DNA of 64,000 nucleotides, taken from NCBI GenBank assembly GCA_946811185.2, contig OX328099.1:18379859-18443858 (forward strand), given 5' to 3'. The stretch's first letter is position 1; every line of letters starts with the position of its first letter. Both the position numbers and the translations under genes were made by a program. This stretch comes from Hippopus hippopus. Its lineage: Eukaryota; Mollusca; Bivalvia; Cardiida; Cardiidae. Below, one piece after another: positions 1 through 14,000 of this stretch. The notes under the pieces were generated by a model. The model was not told the origin of the DNA. It made no database searches and saw only the letters and a program-made list of their open reading frames with translations.

Positions 1-2923
1 TATTTTATAAGCATCAAATTCCTCTAATGAGATCCAGTTTTAGCATTTTAAAGTTGAAAAAATCTTGAAACGAATGAAAGATATGATATGCTAAAACCTA
101 AGAAAATCTCAAAGTTTTTAGCATCCATGTTATTTTTGTCCTCTTTTATCTCCATTTTGTACACAGGACCTAATCAGATTAGCTCTACATCAGTTTTGTA
201 TTTGAAAGTACAACAAGTATGAGAAAAGGACATATCTAGTATTTAATATTTGATTCATTAAAATGCAATCACAGGTGCTAAATTTCTGTCAAAAGAATAA
301 AATCAAATCTGTCAAATAGGAAAACAACACTCTTTACGAATGGCTAATTTATCAGGGAGAATGTGACAGAGTGTGCTGTGCATTTTCTAGCTTGAGGTTT
401 TTGTACCCTTTGGTAACTGGAGTTTGGGTTACACAAACAAGGATGGGGGTTCAGATCTAAACTACATATTAATTTCATTAAAATATCAAGTTTTAATGAC
501 AGCCTATCAAAAGATAGACTGTTTTCATGCGACATGCGCAAACAAGATTTTATAGATAGATCTACATGTTCACTGTTAAAACCTCTTCAAACACTTTAAG
601 AACCTTTCCTAAAATGTGCAAACATTTTTGGCAGAATCAATTCTAATGTTTGCTAAAACAAGCAGGTAAGTGATATACCATGGAACTGGTCCAATTCCTG
701 TAAAAAATCTATCAAATCGGCAGTGTGGGGCAATCAGTTTAAATGCAAAAATGATTATCACTTTGTAACCGGAAGAGAAACCAACTAGCTATTGGATGTA
801 CAATCGGTTTCTCCATTGATTGAACTGAGAATGCCTTTTTGCTTTAAATACTTCCACAATTTGTCTACATGATATTAAGTTTATAAAGATGTGGTGTTTT
901 GTACTTTAAATTTTTTTTACTTTATTTAATATCATTTATTTTGATCTTTAAATTTTAATTTCCAAACCAGTTAGAAAGAATTCAGACATATTTCAAGCAT
1001 TTGCAGACGACCCCCCCCCCCCCCACTTTAGATCTATATTTTCATTTCATAAAACAACAATTTTTTCACTCATGACAGAATTTTAGATTCCACTTATTGT
1101 TTTATTCAGAGATTTGTGTAAATTCACTGTTTAAATTCATTATTAAAGATGAGAAGATAGTTTGAAGTCCCTCTGATCGGACGATGCCACGCTGATCATG
1201 GTAGTGTCATGGGTTTTCACGTTTTTTTTGGCGATCAATTTTTCGTGTCAATTAATTTCTGGAGAAGTATTACCGCATGATTTGACATCAGTTAGTCATT
1301 TTGAATAGCAGGTAACTTTAAAATCTGTCACTTTACACTAGATCAGAGGATTAACACCGTTATTACGTTCTCGTAAATGACTCGCCAGCTTCATTAGATC
1401 ACGCGCGTGTCCTTCACATTTTATACTGATCGTGTTTAGCCCATATTTCTGCCGGATGCGCACAAGCTAGGTTATATGTAGCTCTTGACGATAATTTCAT
1501 GCGTCAGATTGACAATTAAGCAAATATTTTTCAGCGTCAAAGACATGTCGTTTCAAATTTCCAAGCGTCAAAACCCGGTCTCAGGGATCAAATAAGAAAC
1601 TTGCCGAGTTGTCGAGTTTTGACAAGACATCCATGGACAAAAAATTCTTTCTCTTTTTTCCCGGCCAATTTTCGTGTTTGTTATTACTATATTGAATCCT
1701 AGAGTGTGATTAATATCAGTCACAAAACCAAGCGCTACAAACCAGTATTCACGTTTCACGACCGAGCGAGCTTCGGTACCGACTGCAATCGATTCCGGGA
1801 TTTCTCAAGAGCTAATCGCAATCGGAAGCCAAAACCAACTGACTTTCGACTATAGTCAATCATTGGCCCATCACTACAAATCGGACTACAGTGTATGAAT
1901 GAAAGTTTTCCCCCTTTTTCGGTCGCTTCGGCATTTGAGTAGCACGTACTGTCAACTTCGGAAGATAGTTGCCGATCCCCAGCTCTGACATCCATTTGTT
2001 ATTGAAAAGAACAAAGATAATTTAAACTGAGCCATCTTTCGCTAGCAAATAATCAAATTGCAGCCAATATTTGTCCCCTAAAACGAAGGGCTTTGTTAAT
2101 GCTTTATTTTGTTTTACAATCCTAGCGGCAAAAATGTTAAAGTCGGCAAACCGATCAAAACACAGCCGCAACGTTTTGGACACGAACAATATAACATCAT
2201 ACGATAACCTTAGAACGTTCCGGTTCAGCATCTATATTTAGAATCAGGAAACCCTAAGCAAGAGTGAGTGACTGTAAACATATCGGTGCAAATTATCCCC
2301 GAAATAACAAAATTCTTTGAATTTCATTGTTTTTAGGGCGAGTGCGTTTGACGGGAGACATTAATGACCGAGATCAGCCCCGGACAAAGCAAATGCAGTG
2401 GGGCAATAAATCTTATTGATACGGCATCTGGAAATCTATTGACTTGCAATAGATACGAAATCAAGGGTCCCCCCCTCCCCCCCCAAATTTTTTTTTTCTC
2501 CTCAGATTTAAACGATTTGGAAAAATGACCTGGTCGGCCCCTGAAAATACGGAATTCCGTCACAATACAGAAAACTTTTACCCCTGATTTTTAAATCATA
2601 CACAGACAGAAGTTCAAGTGTACAAAATTAGAATAGTTTTGCCTTATTTTTGTAGGAGTAACTTATTTTTGTAGAAGCAGGGATCTTATATACATGTGTA
2701 TATAAGATCCCTGGTAGAAGTAACTAAGAAGTTTATGGGTTCTGTTTTTTTGGTCACCCTGTATAATAATACAGGAAATTAATGCAGCAAGAGAAACTGC
2801 TTGTTTTCTCTATAAACGCTAATATACTTTAACATTTATTTTTCTGTTATTACCTTACAAAGCATACAAAGTTCCCTGTACTTTAAATCATACCCTTATG
2901 AAAAAACTTGCACCAAATGGCTT
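1..2923. other. Left flank, no recognised gene; CpG-richer patch at ~1380-2240
   Basis: Lies in or beyond PLAA intron 10. No PUL-like exon was recognised. Positions ~1380-2240 carry many more CpG dinucleotides than the rest. Two minus-strand open frames there (1756-1995 and 2022-2231, 79 and 69 codons) match nothing I recognise. C/G homopolymers occur at 1011-1023 and ~2470-2486. Confidence 0.4.
2679..2713. repeat. Perfect fold-back, arms of 17 bp
   Basis: CAGGGATCTTATATACA and its reverse complement face each other around a central TG/T. A related but diverged fold-back lies at ~56381-56420. Confidence 0.8.
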
Positions 2924-3145
2924 TTACCCTTTATCACACAATCCAGATTTTTAACAACCCTGAGGATGACACATTTTGAAAATGTTGCTGGAAAAGGAGA
3001 AAATGCTGGTAATCAGCATTTTCTTCTTTTCCAATAATATTTTCTACCCTATGAAAGACAAGTTTAATTATTCACATTTATATTGTCACCTGAATTGCTT
3101 TTAATTTGGACAAATCTACATTTTTGTCGTTAGGTAAAGGGTTAA
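2924..3145 (+). mobile_element. Family A palindromic MITE, full length (reference description)
   Basis: Family A, about 210-230 bp. The left end is TTAACCCTTTACCACACAAT, then a ~50-bp unique arm. The centre is a long palindrome reading GGAGAAAATGCTGGTAACC outward to ACATTGTGGGAAAAGG on each side. A ~110-bp right arm holds GTCGTCTGCAAATGC and GTCGTTTGGTAAAGAGTTAA. The two ends form a short imperfect terminal inverted repeat (CYCTTTACCA) next to TTAA, as in piggyBac-like transposons. No coding capacity. Confidence 0.85.
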
Positions 3146-3227
3146 AAGCAGCCCTTTAAACTGCAGGTTGTCAGCATATACTAAGATTTACAATCATCAG
3201 CTATAAGCCTAAAGGAGATAGTAAGTA

Positions 3228-3435
3228 AGCCCTTTACCAAACAATCCCGTTTTAACAACCCTGAGGAAGATGCCTTTTTGAAAACACTGTAGGAAAAGAA
3301 GAAAATGCTGGTAACCAGCATTTTCTCCTTTTCCAACAATGTTTTCAACATAAATTTGAGAAAAAATTTATTTTGTCGTCTTCAAATGCTTTGAATTTGA
3401 ACCAGTATAAATTTTGTTGTTTGGTATAGAGTTAA
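3228..3435 (+). mobile_element. Family A copy, joined tail to tail with the next copy
   Basis: Complete copy; its right-end TTAA (3432-3435) is also the first TTAA of an opposite-facing copy. Confidence 0.85.
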
Positions 3436-3649
3436 ACCTTTATCAAATGACAAATGAAAGCCTTGATCAAATTGAAAGCAAATGCAGACGACAAACTAAA
3501 TGTTGCTCAACTGATGGAATTTGTATTGGAAAATATTGTTGGAAAAGGACAAAATGCTACTTATCAACATTTTCTCCTTTTGTCCACAATGTTTTTAAAA
3601 GTATTCCTCCAAAAGGCATTAAAACACGAGTTTGCTTGGTAAAGTTTAA
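3432..3649 (-). mobile_element. Family A copy, inverted partner
   Basis: Reads from right end to left end on the plus strand, TTAA at both borders. The central stem has decayed (ACTTATCAACATT). Confidence 0.83.
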
Positions 3650-3669
3650 ATTTTTGTTTGCTTGTTTTG

Positions 3670-3907
3670 GAGTTTAACACCGTTTTAACAGCTAAGGTCA
3701 TATCACGGCTGTCAGTGTACCTACACATATGTTTCCTGGCTTTCTCACACCAGTAGAGACACAACTTTCTTTTCTAGCTATCGGCTACTTTTCTCACATG
3801 CATCAGAGGTAAGAGGCGAAAAATCGGTGGATAAAAAGTTTGCCTTGACCGATATCGAACCCGGTCATGTGTTGGATATGCTAACCATTGCGCTACATTG
3901 GGCCAGG
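3670..3907 (-). mobile_element. tRNA-derived SINE
   Basis: On the minus strand the head has an A-box-like GTAGCGCAATGGTTAGCATA and a B-box GGGTTCGATATC. A tail of the GTTAAAACGGTGTTAAA type lies at the other end. Confidence 0.75.
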
Positions 3908-4178
3908 CAAAGTGTGAAGTAGTTTATCACAAACAACATACTTGCGTCTCTCCCTCACATTTCAATGACCTTTTTATTTATAATCTGAATGACATACATG
4001 GTTATTGTAACCTTTACGTTTATTTTGTCTTATAAATTAGCTTTTAAAACCACTTATATGAAACAATTTCCCTCTTTTTCCAAAATGTTATTCATCTGTT
4101 AAACCCTGTCTACCATCAATCATCCAAATTTAACAAGGATATTTACAAATTGGGTCTACTTCAAATTAAATTCATGAG

Positions 4179-4397
4179 TGAAACCTTTACCAAACATTCC
4201 CATGTTTTAATTAAAGACTCCGAAGAAGAAAAAGTTGGAAAATCAGAAAATGCTGGGAAACAGCATTTTCTCCTTTCTTCACAATATTTTCCATCAAATC
4301 AAAGACAAATCCCACCATTCCAACCACACTTAATGTGTGGTCTGAAAATGCTTACATTTGGACAAGTCTGAAATTTTGCTTTGTGGTAATGAATTAA
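4179..4397 (+). mobile_element. Family A copy, tail-to-tail pair
   Basis: Diverged full copy ending in TTAA at 4394-4397, shared with the next, inverted copy. Confidence 0.8.
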
Positions 4398-4587
4398 AAC
4401 TTTAGAAAGGATGACATGTAAAATATGGCTGAAATAATGGGATTCGTCCTTTACAGGGTAGAAAACATTGTAGGAGAATATGCTGGAGAACATGCTGGTT
4501 ACTATCATTTTCTCCCTTTTCAACCATGTTTTTGTAAGGCTTTCTCCTCAGGGTTATCAAAACATTGGATAATGTGGTAAAGGGTTA
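4394..4587 (-). mobile_element. Family A copy, inverted partner
   Basis: Right arm strongly decayed; stem and left end (GTGGTAAAGGGTTA) still clear. Confidence 0.75.
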
Positions 4588-4682
4588 TAGAAAGCAGAAT
4601 ACATTTATATTTGATGGTAATTAAGGCACAATCTGCAAATGAAATGAAACCAAACCCAGAAGTGCAGTCAGTAATATACAAG

Positions 4683-4968
4683 ACTTAAGACAGAGAGGTT
4701 GCTGGTTTAAATCCCCAGCTTGGCAATTTTACTTTCCAAGGATTGACAATAGTCATTGCAGGAGGACTAATTGCTCTCTCATACCTGAGTGTTGTTTCGA
4801 GAATGATTACGTGGGAAAGCAGCAAGTGGCTGAGGAAGAACATTGAAATACTGGTAAAAGAATACTCCAAGAAAGCATGAATAGGTGCACTGACTGCAGT
4901 TATATAACTGAAATAATGTTGAAATCAGCACTAAACACCATAAAAACAGACAGAAAAAGTAAATGAAG
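4683..4968 (+). mobile_element. tRNA-derived SINE (GGCTTGG/CACTGGCTGC body family)
   Basis: B-box-like GGTTTAAATCC, then the body shared with copies at 7.7, 15.1, 27 and 57.4 kb, and the tail ATGTTGAAATCAGCACTAAA. Directly abuts PLAA exon 10. Confidence 0.7.
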
Positions 4969-4983
4969 TATATACAATCTTAC

Positions 4984-5097
4984 CCATTATCTGTTTGGAG
5001 TTAGCAGCATCAAAGGTGAACAGTGTTGTTAAAGGAAAATAATCATTGGTCTTAGACAAGTTTGGATTCACTGTTGTCGTTGTATAACTGGAGGCAC
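4984..5097 (-). CDS. PLAA: PLAA exon 10 (last one found)
   Basis: Encodes [20 protein letters not shown] and [15 protein letters not shown], matching the junction just before the PUL domain. Acceptor TTTGTGCAG, donor GTAAGA; leaves in phase 1, so at least one further exon must follow to the left. Confidence 0.88.
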
Positions 5098-8000
5098 CTG
5101 CACAAATAAAAACTGGATTAGAACTCTAGAAGAAGACAAAAATTTTTGTTATGTCAACATTTACCTTTAGAGCCCTTTCACCACTATAGTTGCCTTTGTG
5201 GACAGTGTAGATCAAGATCAGACTGCACAAGATGTCTACTTTGCTGAGATGTTTTGGACCAGAGCAACCTTGAAATTGCTATTATTTTAGTCTTATTTCT
5301 AGATTTAAAATGTCTGTTAGGTTTATTATGCACTTTTAGAGTTAAAAGCATTTGCAGAAGAGAATGGCCTTTGGCTTTTATGATGTAATTTTTCTTGGGA
5401 AGGGTAGAAAACATTGTGGGAAAAAGGAGAAAGTCCCAGTTTACAGCATTTTTTCTTTTTCCACACATTTTATCAGAAATTTAATCCTCAAGGCGTAATA
5501 ACACAGGGTCATTTGAGAAAAGTTAAACTTTTAATTACTATAAATATGTGCGATATTAACATTTACAGTATGTGGGGATGGTAGCATTTAGCACGATATA
5601 TGTAAGTCTCTTTTGGGTCTGAGTATCAATAGTAATAGGAGTCAGAACACATCCAAAATGAGACTGCACAATCTGCACATTGCTCTTGATTTAAGCTGTC
5701 CACAAAAGCAGAAATTGTGTAAGATGATGTAATTTCCATCCTGTTCAGTATCTTGGGACATTCTGGCACTCTCTGTGTAGTATGATCTTGTACTGACACT
5801 ATCCACATAGGCAATTAAAGTGGCCCTCATCCTTTCCATTCATCCTATACAAAAACAAGTTTTTGCACCTGTTCAGCAGATGGATTGTGAAAATATTGAG
5901 GGAGAAAGGATGAATCACCTGCTACCATCAATCGCTATTTATTCACAATGATCACCAAACTGTTGATAAAACAATACATTGTATTTTCTTTTCTGTCAAT
6001 TTCCTGTTGTCTGTGTAATTTGCAACAGTTTTTGATACATCTACAAAAAGCCTTTGGCTTTCCAAGGGGAGAAAATATTGTGGGAAAGAAGAAAGGGAGA
6101 AAGTGCTGGTTACCTCAGTTTTGTTAAAGGCCTTGTCCCCTAGAACTCAGGATTGTGTAGAACAGGGCCAAAGCCTTTCTGGTAACTCACACCTGATCAG
6201 AGATATGCAAGTTTTTCAACCAAAGGCTGAAACCATTTTACTGTCTTCAAGCATATTACTTACTCCTTTATTGCTTGCAGAGAGCAGAAAGGGACTTATT
6301 CAGACGTACCAGTGATTGGATCGCCAGCTTTTGAATCACCACCCCCTTGTGGGGTTGGTCTCTGTGCTTCATTGTAGCTGGGTACGTATCTCCCTCCACC
6401 TGTAAAAGGATCAGTCCCACCACTGACCCCTGTGGAGCTCCCTGAATCTGGTACATAACGTCCAGACCCTGTAAAAGGGTCCACACCACCAGACGCAGAA
6501 CCACTGTTTGATCCAGGAACATATCTGTTGCCACCTTGAGAGAAAGAAATGTGAACTTCAAATTTAGCCATGATCTGAGAAAAAGGGGTTTAATGTATCT
6601 GTAAAAAGTATCGACTCATGTCAGCCTGCACAGTCAGCACAGACTGACATGGGTAGATACTTTTTACTATTTGTAAATTCCCCACATGTCAAAGGACCAT
6701 TCTACCTCCAGATCTAGTTAATTATTAGACTAAATGGATTTTACAGATCCCTAATTAGGTGATGACTTGCTTGGTATAATGCATCATGGAAATGGATAAA
6801 ACTCCTTTTGCATGGCTCAATTATATTCACTGTCTAATTTTTTTTTTTGTCTTGTAAGTTATGACCCTCTAGAAAAAATAGTTGCAGAGGACCACTTTGA
6901 AAGCATCTTAGTCTCTGTGTTTTAAAGATTATAGGTAGACTTGGTTATTTACAGATATGTATGTTTCACAATATCTTTCTTAATTCTTTACTCTTTATCA
7001 GACTAGAAAATGTTAGAATTGTCCATACTAAAAGCCATTGCAGACAAAAATTTAAACATGGCTGTAATAATAAGATTTGCCTCAGAAAGGATAGAAAAAA
7101 AATGTGAGAAAAGGAGAAAATGCTGGTAATGAATTGCTGGTTACCAGCATTTTCTCTTTTTCCCACAATCTTTCAAAAGCTTTCTTTCTCATGATTACCA
7201 TAACTCAAGATTATTTGATAAAGGGGCTAAACTCTTGAACGACACATTACACATGTGTATATTTCAACAGAATATGATTTGATGGTTAATTCAAACCTAA
7301 TCAGTGGAATAGACCTTATCAGGAAATTAGAAATTTGTGATTCATTGTTCTACAGCGAAACTTTACAATGTGAGTGAAAGTGCTTAAAAAATCAAATAAA
7401 AAAAAAAAAATCATAATTACTTGCATACCTGTGAAAGGATCTGAATAAGCAGGGGTACTCTGATTCAAAGTCACACCTTTTGTGTTGTCAATGATGAAAT
7501 TAGCAACTTGATCCAGAAACACTTGACTCAAGCCATTTTTCTGAAGGAATTTTTGAGCAGCAAACCAAGGATCCTCACTGATGTTGTAAGGTAGTTTTAG
7601 TGGAGGTTTCCCTTCCTCAATATCCACACTAAATACATAGTCATATTCCTGCAAAGTATCAATTGAATTATTTCAGTTATCTCGCAATGGCCAGTCCACC
7701 TATCCATGCTTTCCTGGTCTAACTTTCTTTTACCAGTACCACGGACAATATTCTTTCCAAGCCACTGGCTGCTTTTCCACATAACCATTGTCAAAATAAT
7801 GGTCAGCAGTGAGAGAGAAATGAATCCTGTTGAAATGACTATCACCAATCCTTTGAAAGAAATTGGCTGAGCTTGGGATCAAACCAATGACCCTCTGTTC
7901 TCAAGTCCTGTTAGCTACCGACTGAGCTACAAGGGGCTCGGATCAAAGTATCACAACGTGAAGACACTGTCAGACTTTTTTAAAGACTCAAACCATGCTT

Positions 8001-11000
8001 ATTTTCTGGGAAATGAACCAGTGACCCCAGGTTTTAAGGCCCTGTAAGAGCTACTAGGCATAGTTATTTCAAAAAAATTAGATGAAAACACAGTTAACTT
8101 TTTACCACACAATCGCGAGTTTAATAACTTTGAGAAGGAAGCCTTTTGAAGACATCCTGTGAAAAGGAGAAAATGCTGGTAAACAGCATTTTCTCCTTTT
8201 TGCATAATGTTTTTTACCCTATTAAAGACAAACTCCAGTATTTAAGCGATATCTAAATTGTTGCCTGCAAATACTTTCAATTTGGACAAGTCTACACTTT
8301 TGTCATGTATTGTAAAGAGTTAAAGGAATTCATATATTACTGATTCAGAGGTAGATACTGATAACTTCATTATCTTTTAACACCAAAACCCTAATTTTTC
8401 CCTCCTTAGAGCAGATAAATTTCGAAAAAAAAAAAAAAGAAAAAAAAAACATGTCATCAAAAGAAGCATTTTTCCATCCTTCAATCTAGATACATATCCT
8501 TAACATAAACATTATTTTGACATAAGGACAAGAAGCAACGACATCTACATGTACCAAAATCCAAATACTCTTCAGTCTTGTATTTGTTCAGTGGAATGAC
8601 CATATAATGTGTTTACTAATACTGATGTTTGATCTCATTTCTGGCATAATGTTCTATAAAAAGATGCCACTGTCTGTCAGTACATCACAATAACCCTTGA
8701 AAAAACACACCTGCATTTTGATCAACCAGACAAGAAGACACTTTCCTAGTACTTTTGGTTTGAAAATATTCAAGTAAACAAAGACGTATTTGATCCCTTA
8801 GATAATTTTTAAAATTATGTTGTATTGTGGTTTTGGAGTCTTCGTTTAAAGTAAAGGCAGTGATAATCTATTATCTCTTCACCAAATGACAAAATTTTAG
8901 ACTTATCCAAATTAAAAAGGTTTGCTGATGACACACTAAATATGTCTCCAATGATGGGATTTGCCCTTGAAAGAGTAGAAAACATTGTTGAAAATGGATT
9001 CGTTGGACACTGATAAAAATGCTGGTTTCCAGCATTTCCTCCTTTTCGATCAATGTTCTCAAAAGCTTTCTCCCTCAGAATCATTAAAACTCGGGATTGT
9101 GAGGTAAAAATATTAAATTGTAAAATCACAGAACTGTACCTAATCCGAGTCTATATCCTGAATTCAAGGTCTACAAAACATTCTAAATTCAAATTTTAAT
9201 TCTACAATCTAAAATTAACCATCTGAATGGTTGAGGCAGAACACTGAATTTTCTGAAAAATCAGAAGGCTAGCCTTTCAACTGAAAATTAGAAGCATTTC
9301 AACACAGTTGTAGAATATAGTCCCTGAAAGTTCTCTCCTGGAAACCTTTAACTCTTTACCTAACAACAAAATTTCAAACTTGTCCAAACTGAAAACATTA
9401 GCATACAACAGATTAGATGTAATATTTTCAAAAGCCTTCTTTCCAATGGTTGTTGAATCTCAGGGTTGTGTGGTAAACTTTCAAAAGCCTTCTTTTCCTA
9501 ATTATTAATTTATTAAAACTCAGGATTCGTGGTGAAATGTTAAATAAAGTAGGTCAATGATTGCATACAGGGTGTTGGGCTTTCACCAAATGATCCTGTA
9601 TTTTAACAACTAATGGACAAAATATTTCTGAAAATATCATGGGAAGTACAGAAAATGCTGCTTACCAGTATTTTCTCCATTCCTCAAACTATTTCTATCA
9701 ATTCAAAGACAAATCTCATCATTTCAAACACACTAGACTTGGAATTGAAGGGAAACAATAACTCAAAAAGACTCAGACCTAACTTTTCTGAGTAAACAAT
9801 ATCAATCACTTAGCTTTATACCAAACAATTCTGAATTTTAATCATCCAGAAAAAAAAAAAAAACAATGTTGAAAACATTTTCGGAAAAGGAGAAAATGCT
9901 GGTATCTAGCATTTTCTCTTTTTTGCAAAATTTTCACACAATATTTTCTTCCCCTAAAAAGATAAATTTTTGAGTGTTTGAGTCACATCTAATTTGTTGT
10001 CTGCAAATACATTCACTATGAAAGATTCTAAAATTTTGTCTTCAAGTAGAAACTTAAGAGTTGAAGCATCCTACCTGGCCCTCATATGTTGTTTTCCCAG
10101 CTGAGCCCTGAGATCCCCCGGCAGAACCTACCACATCTCCAACTTTCTTCCACTGAACCAAGCCTGCATCCCAACTGTACAGCTCAACTTTACCACTGCC
10201 GTCTTTAATCATTTTTGTTTGCCCGTCTTTTGTTCCTATATACAATTACTAGGCCCTTTACCAAACAATCTTAAGTTTTAATGCCACCAAGTAAGAAGGC
10301 TTTTGAAAACATTGTAGAGTTAACAACATTTTCTCCTTTTCTGACAATGTTTCTACTCTACCAAAGACAGATCTCATCATCATGGCTACATTTTATTTGT
10401 CCTATGCAAATGCTTTCAATTTGAATAAGTCTGAATCTTTGTTTTCTGGTAAACAGTTAAACTCTTGTCACAAACTAAAGCTACAGACACATAAATCAGT
10501 ATACCTTTTATACTGGCAAAACATTTGAAAGAAGTTACTTATAGGCCAAGGTAACATGTTGGCATGTTGCCAAACTATCATATGTAGAAATACACCAAAC
10601 CACATTGCTGTACAAGCCCACTCAAGCCAGGCAGGTTTTTAAGTGCTTACATACCAAACCACTCTACATGACATTACTTTCTCTTATGAGAAGTCTTGAT
10701 TGCAAGACTTACACACAAATAAACAAGGGAATGTAACTCCAGCCTGGCAGTTGTAATAATCTCATGCCCTGCATAACTTGCACGGAGAGAAATACATCGA
10801 ACCGCATCGCTTTAGAAGCTAGCTCAGTAGCGAGGCAGGTTTTAAGTGCTTATACATCAAACCCCACTCTTTAAAAATTTCTATCTTTGCACAGAAAGAA
10901 TAAAAGCTGACAATCATTAACTGTTTCATTATGTCTGACATTCAAAACAAAGGTTCAAGGTGACCAAAAATTTGGGCAGATTAGGTCTGTAGCTTACCTG

Positions 11001-14000
11001 GATTCATTAATGCCTCTGGACCTGACAAATCCTCAGGTTTGATATCACCCAGATTGGACGGTACTTGAGAGGAGGCTATGAGATCATCATATGCTTTCAG
11101 TTCATCTACAGATGCATACTTCTTTGGATCACTTGTAAAAATCCTCACAGTTCCATCACTGAAATTCGTAAATTTTAATATTTATCAAGGTTTTTTCTTT
11201 CTCCCTTCAGGGGGGGGGGGGGGGGGGGCGGGGGGGGCAGGGCTTGAAATTTTTTTCAAGATCCACTCCTTCTGCAGGACAAGTGGAATGAAAAATTTAC
11301 TCATCCTTCATAGCTTTTTACCCGTCTTGCAGGAAAGGTATAAAAATTAATAATTCAAACATAACTTTTTATCTATTTCATATACAGGACTTAAGTTTGT
11401 GTAATGTTTGGTCACTAAGGTTATTATATTTATATAGAGGGGTTGTATGACACCAGACATGTCAGGCACCTGTGTTACATAGCAACAAAATGGACATGAC
11501 TAAAATGCCGACAGAATGTACCGGACAATCGGAAAGAATGATAACATTTAGTAGCCGGTTTAAAATAACGCATTTCTAGTCATGTTGTCAGTAGAATTTG
11601 CAGAATTCAAATCGCATCATTCAATTTTGCTTGGATTAATTTCGATCGTATTTTTTCAACATGCATATGGCTCTGAATAAACGAGACGATGTGGGATGGC
11701 AACGGCGATTTATACTACATCGATCAATATCTTTTGGGCGTTTGACTGTCTTGAATTAAGCGTTTATCGATGCCCAGCTGATCAAATTAATAACGAAGAA
11801 TTCGAATTGCGTTTTTAGGTTGACTAAGGGACAAAAACGTCGATTTTTCTGTCACAATAGACGCAGATTTGTCCTTAATTACAATGCTTTTATTTCATTT
11901 TCAAAGTTGCTCATTATTTCTTACTCGTCCAATAGGACGACCATTTGCAAATTTTTGCTCATCCTAAACCAGAGTTCACTTGTTATGACCAGCGGACGAG
12001 TGGAATTTTCAAGGGGGGGGGGGGGGGGGGGAAGAGATTTTAAATACGCTGCTACTATGAAACATTCTAAATTCCATAATGATGATCTTTTTTTCTCATT
12101 TTAAGGACTGAGGAGACAGTCTTTCTTAGCCAATCAGATGGCTAGTCCTAGTACATGTATCAACAATTCAAACAATTTTTAGAATTTCTGGTAAATAGTA
12201 ACCCCAATCTGAGCAGTGTGTGACAATTCATAATTAAAATCTTCAATGAAATCATGCTTTTACTCTAAATTACATGGCTCCAAAAAATGGTTTAGGTTGC
12301 ATTTGTTGCAGACAACTACAATGCAGTGATAACCAAAAGCTTCTATAGATGGTATCACAACCACTATAAATTGTTTTTAACCAGTCTCGGTAAAATTTTC
12401 TATTTTGCTATGGACAAAAATAAAGGCTTCAAAAAACCAGCTGATTATAGCCCTATTTTTTGGAAACTTGTGTGTAATATGATTTTAGCCTTTACCTAGC
12501 AACCCTGTGTTTTATCTAAAAATACCGACAAAAAAGACTTGAAAAGATTGTGGAAAAAGTAGGAAATGCAGGTAATAAGCATTTTCTCCATTTCCCACAA
12601 TATTTTGTCCTTTCAAGAACAAATTATACCATATGAATCACATTTAATTTGTTGTCTGCAAATGGTTTCAAATTGGACAAGTCTTAAGATTTCCCTTGGT
12701 TTTGACATATGGGGATAATTTCACCCCTTGACTTCAAATAGTTTTTTTGCAGGCAAATGTCTTAATTTTGGGGGACGTTAAAAAAAAAATGGGGGTCAAA
12801 ATTCGAAGAAAGAGTGGGTCAGGGAAAACTGTGTTGTTGTCTGGTAAAGAGAGAAAAAAGAAATAATAAAAAAGGGTTTTACCTTGCACCAGACACTATA
12901 TCTCCATTTGCAAGGGTACACACAGTCCAAACAGATAGCGTTGGATGAGTAATTGTCTGCACACATTCTCCATTCTTCCATACTCTCACTGTCCTATCTT
13001 CACCACTCGACACAAAGTCCTGTCCATTTGGCAGTATAGCAATACTATAAACAAAGTTTTCATGTCCATAATACACTGCTAAACAGTCCCCTGTAGTTAA
13101 CCACCGTCTTACTGTAGCATCATTTGAACAAGATAAGAATTCACTGCCTTGAGTGACTGCTAGTCCTCTCACACTTTCTTCGTGACCTGAAAATACACAA
13201 CAAACCAAGGGGACCACCATAGGCCTGTATTGCTCCAACAGCTGAAAATGCTAGTAAGATGTACTAAGCATGTATGTGACATTTATCTAACAGAAGTGTA
13301 AAATCAGTTTATAGAGAATATTATGTTTGTGTCTAAAAATATCAATGTTATCTGACAAGGTTGGCACAATTTATCATGATGAGGCTTGCTGAGTCATGCT
13401 TATTCCTTCCAGCCAAGTTAGATAACATTATTTGTAGACACTAAAATAACATTCTATTCATCTTTGGTGGTTTTCAAGAGGCTCGAGATACAGAATTCAA
13501 ATCTTGACTTGATATCTAGGTCACACACTTTTTATGTCACTTGTGAATTCCATGATCCGCAGAAAACGAACACATTCACTAAGTGTGCACTGTGGTTTTA
13601 TACTTAAATCATCAAACATTTTGAATGGGTTTTCTCTGACCCTGTCTTTTGTTTTTTTTATGAATTTGGAGCGACAAATTTTTAAATGTCTCCCAAAATT
13701 AAAATGTTTGCCTTCTTTTATTCATTAGAAGGGGTAAGGAAATCACATGATCCTAATGCAAGAAAGACCAAGAAAAACCCTGCTTTGGTAGCCAAAACAA
13801 CTTTCATTTCCAAAGATCCAATTAAGTGATCTCATGAGTTAATCAATATGAAGACCAAATAATCACTGCACTGTGTACAGCTTTGGATCATTGTACCTTT
13901 AATAGTGTTTTGACATTTTCCAGCTTTCCAGACTTTTATAGTTTTATCTGCTGATCCAGTTAACATAATTCCTTGTTCTGGCATGATGGCAACAGCCCAA

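Noticed and set aside
1756..2231. Minus-strand frames as PLAA PUL exons
   Set aside because: Their residues do not resemble the PUL domain, and no acceptor joins exon 10 in the required phase.
6268..6561. 97-codon minus-strand frame overlapping PLAA exon 9
   Set aside because: Shadow of the true exon frame, which reads the DPFTG/RYVP motifs and keeps phase with exons 8 and 10.
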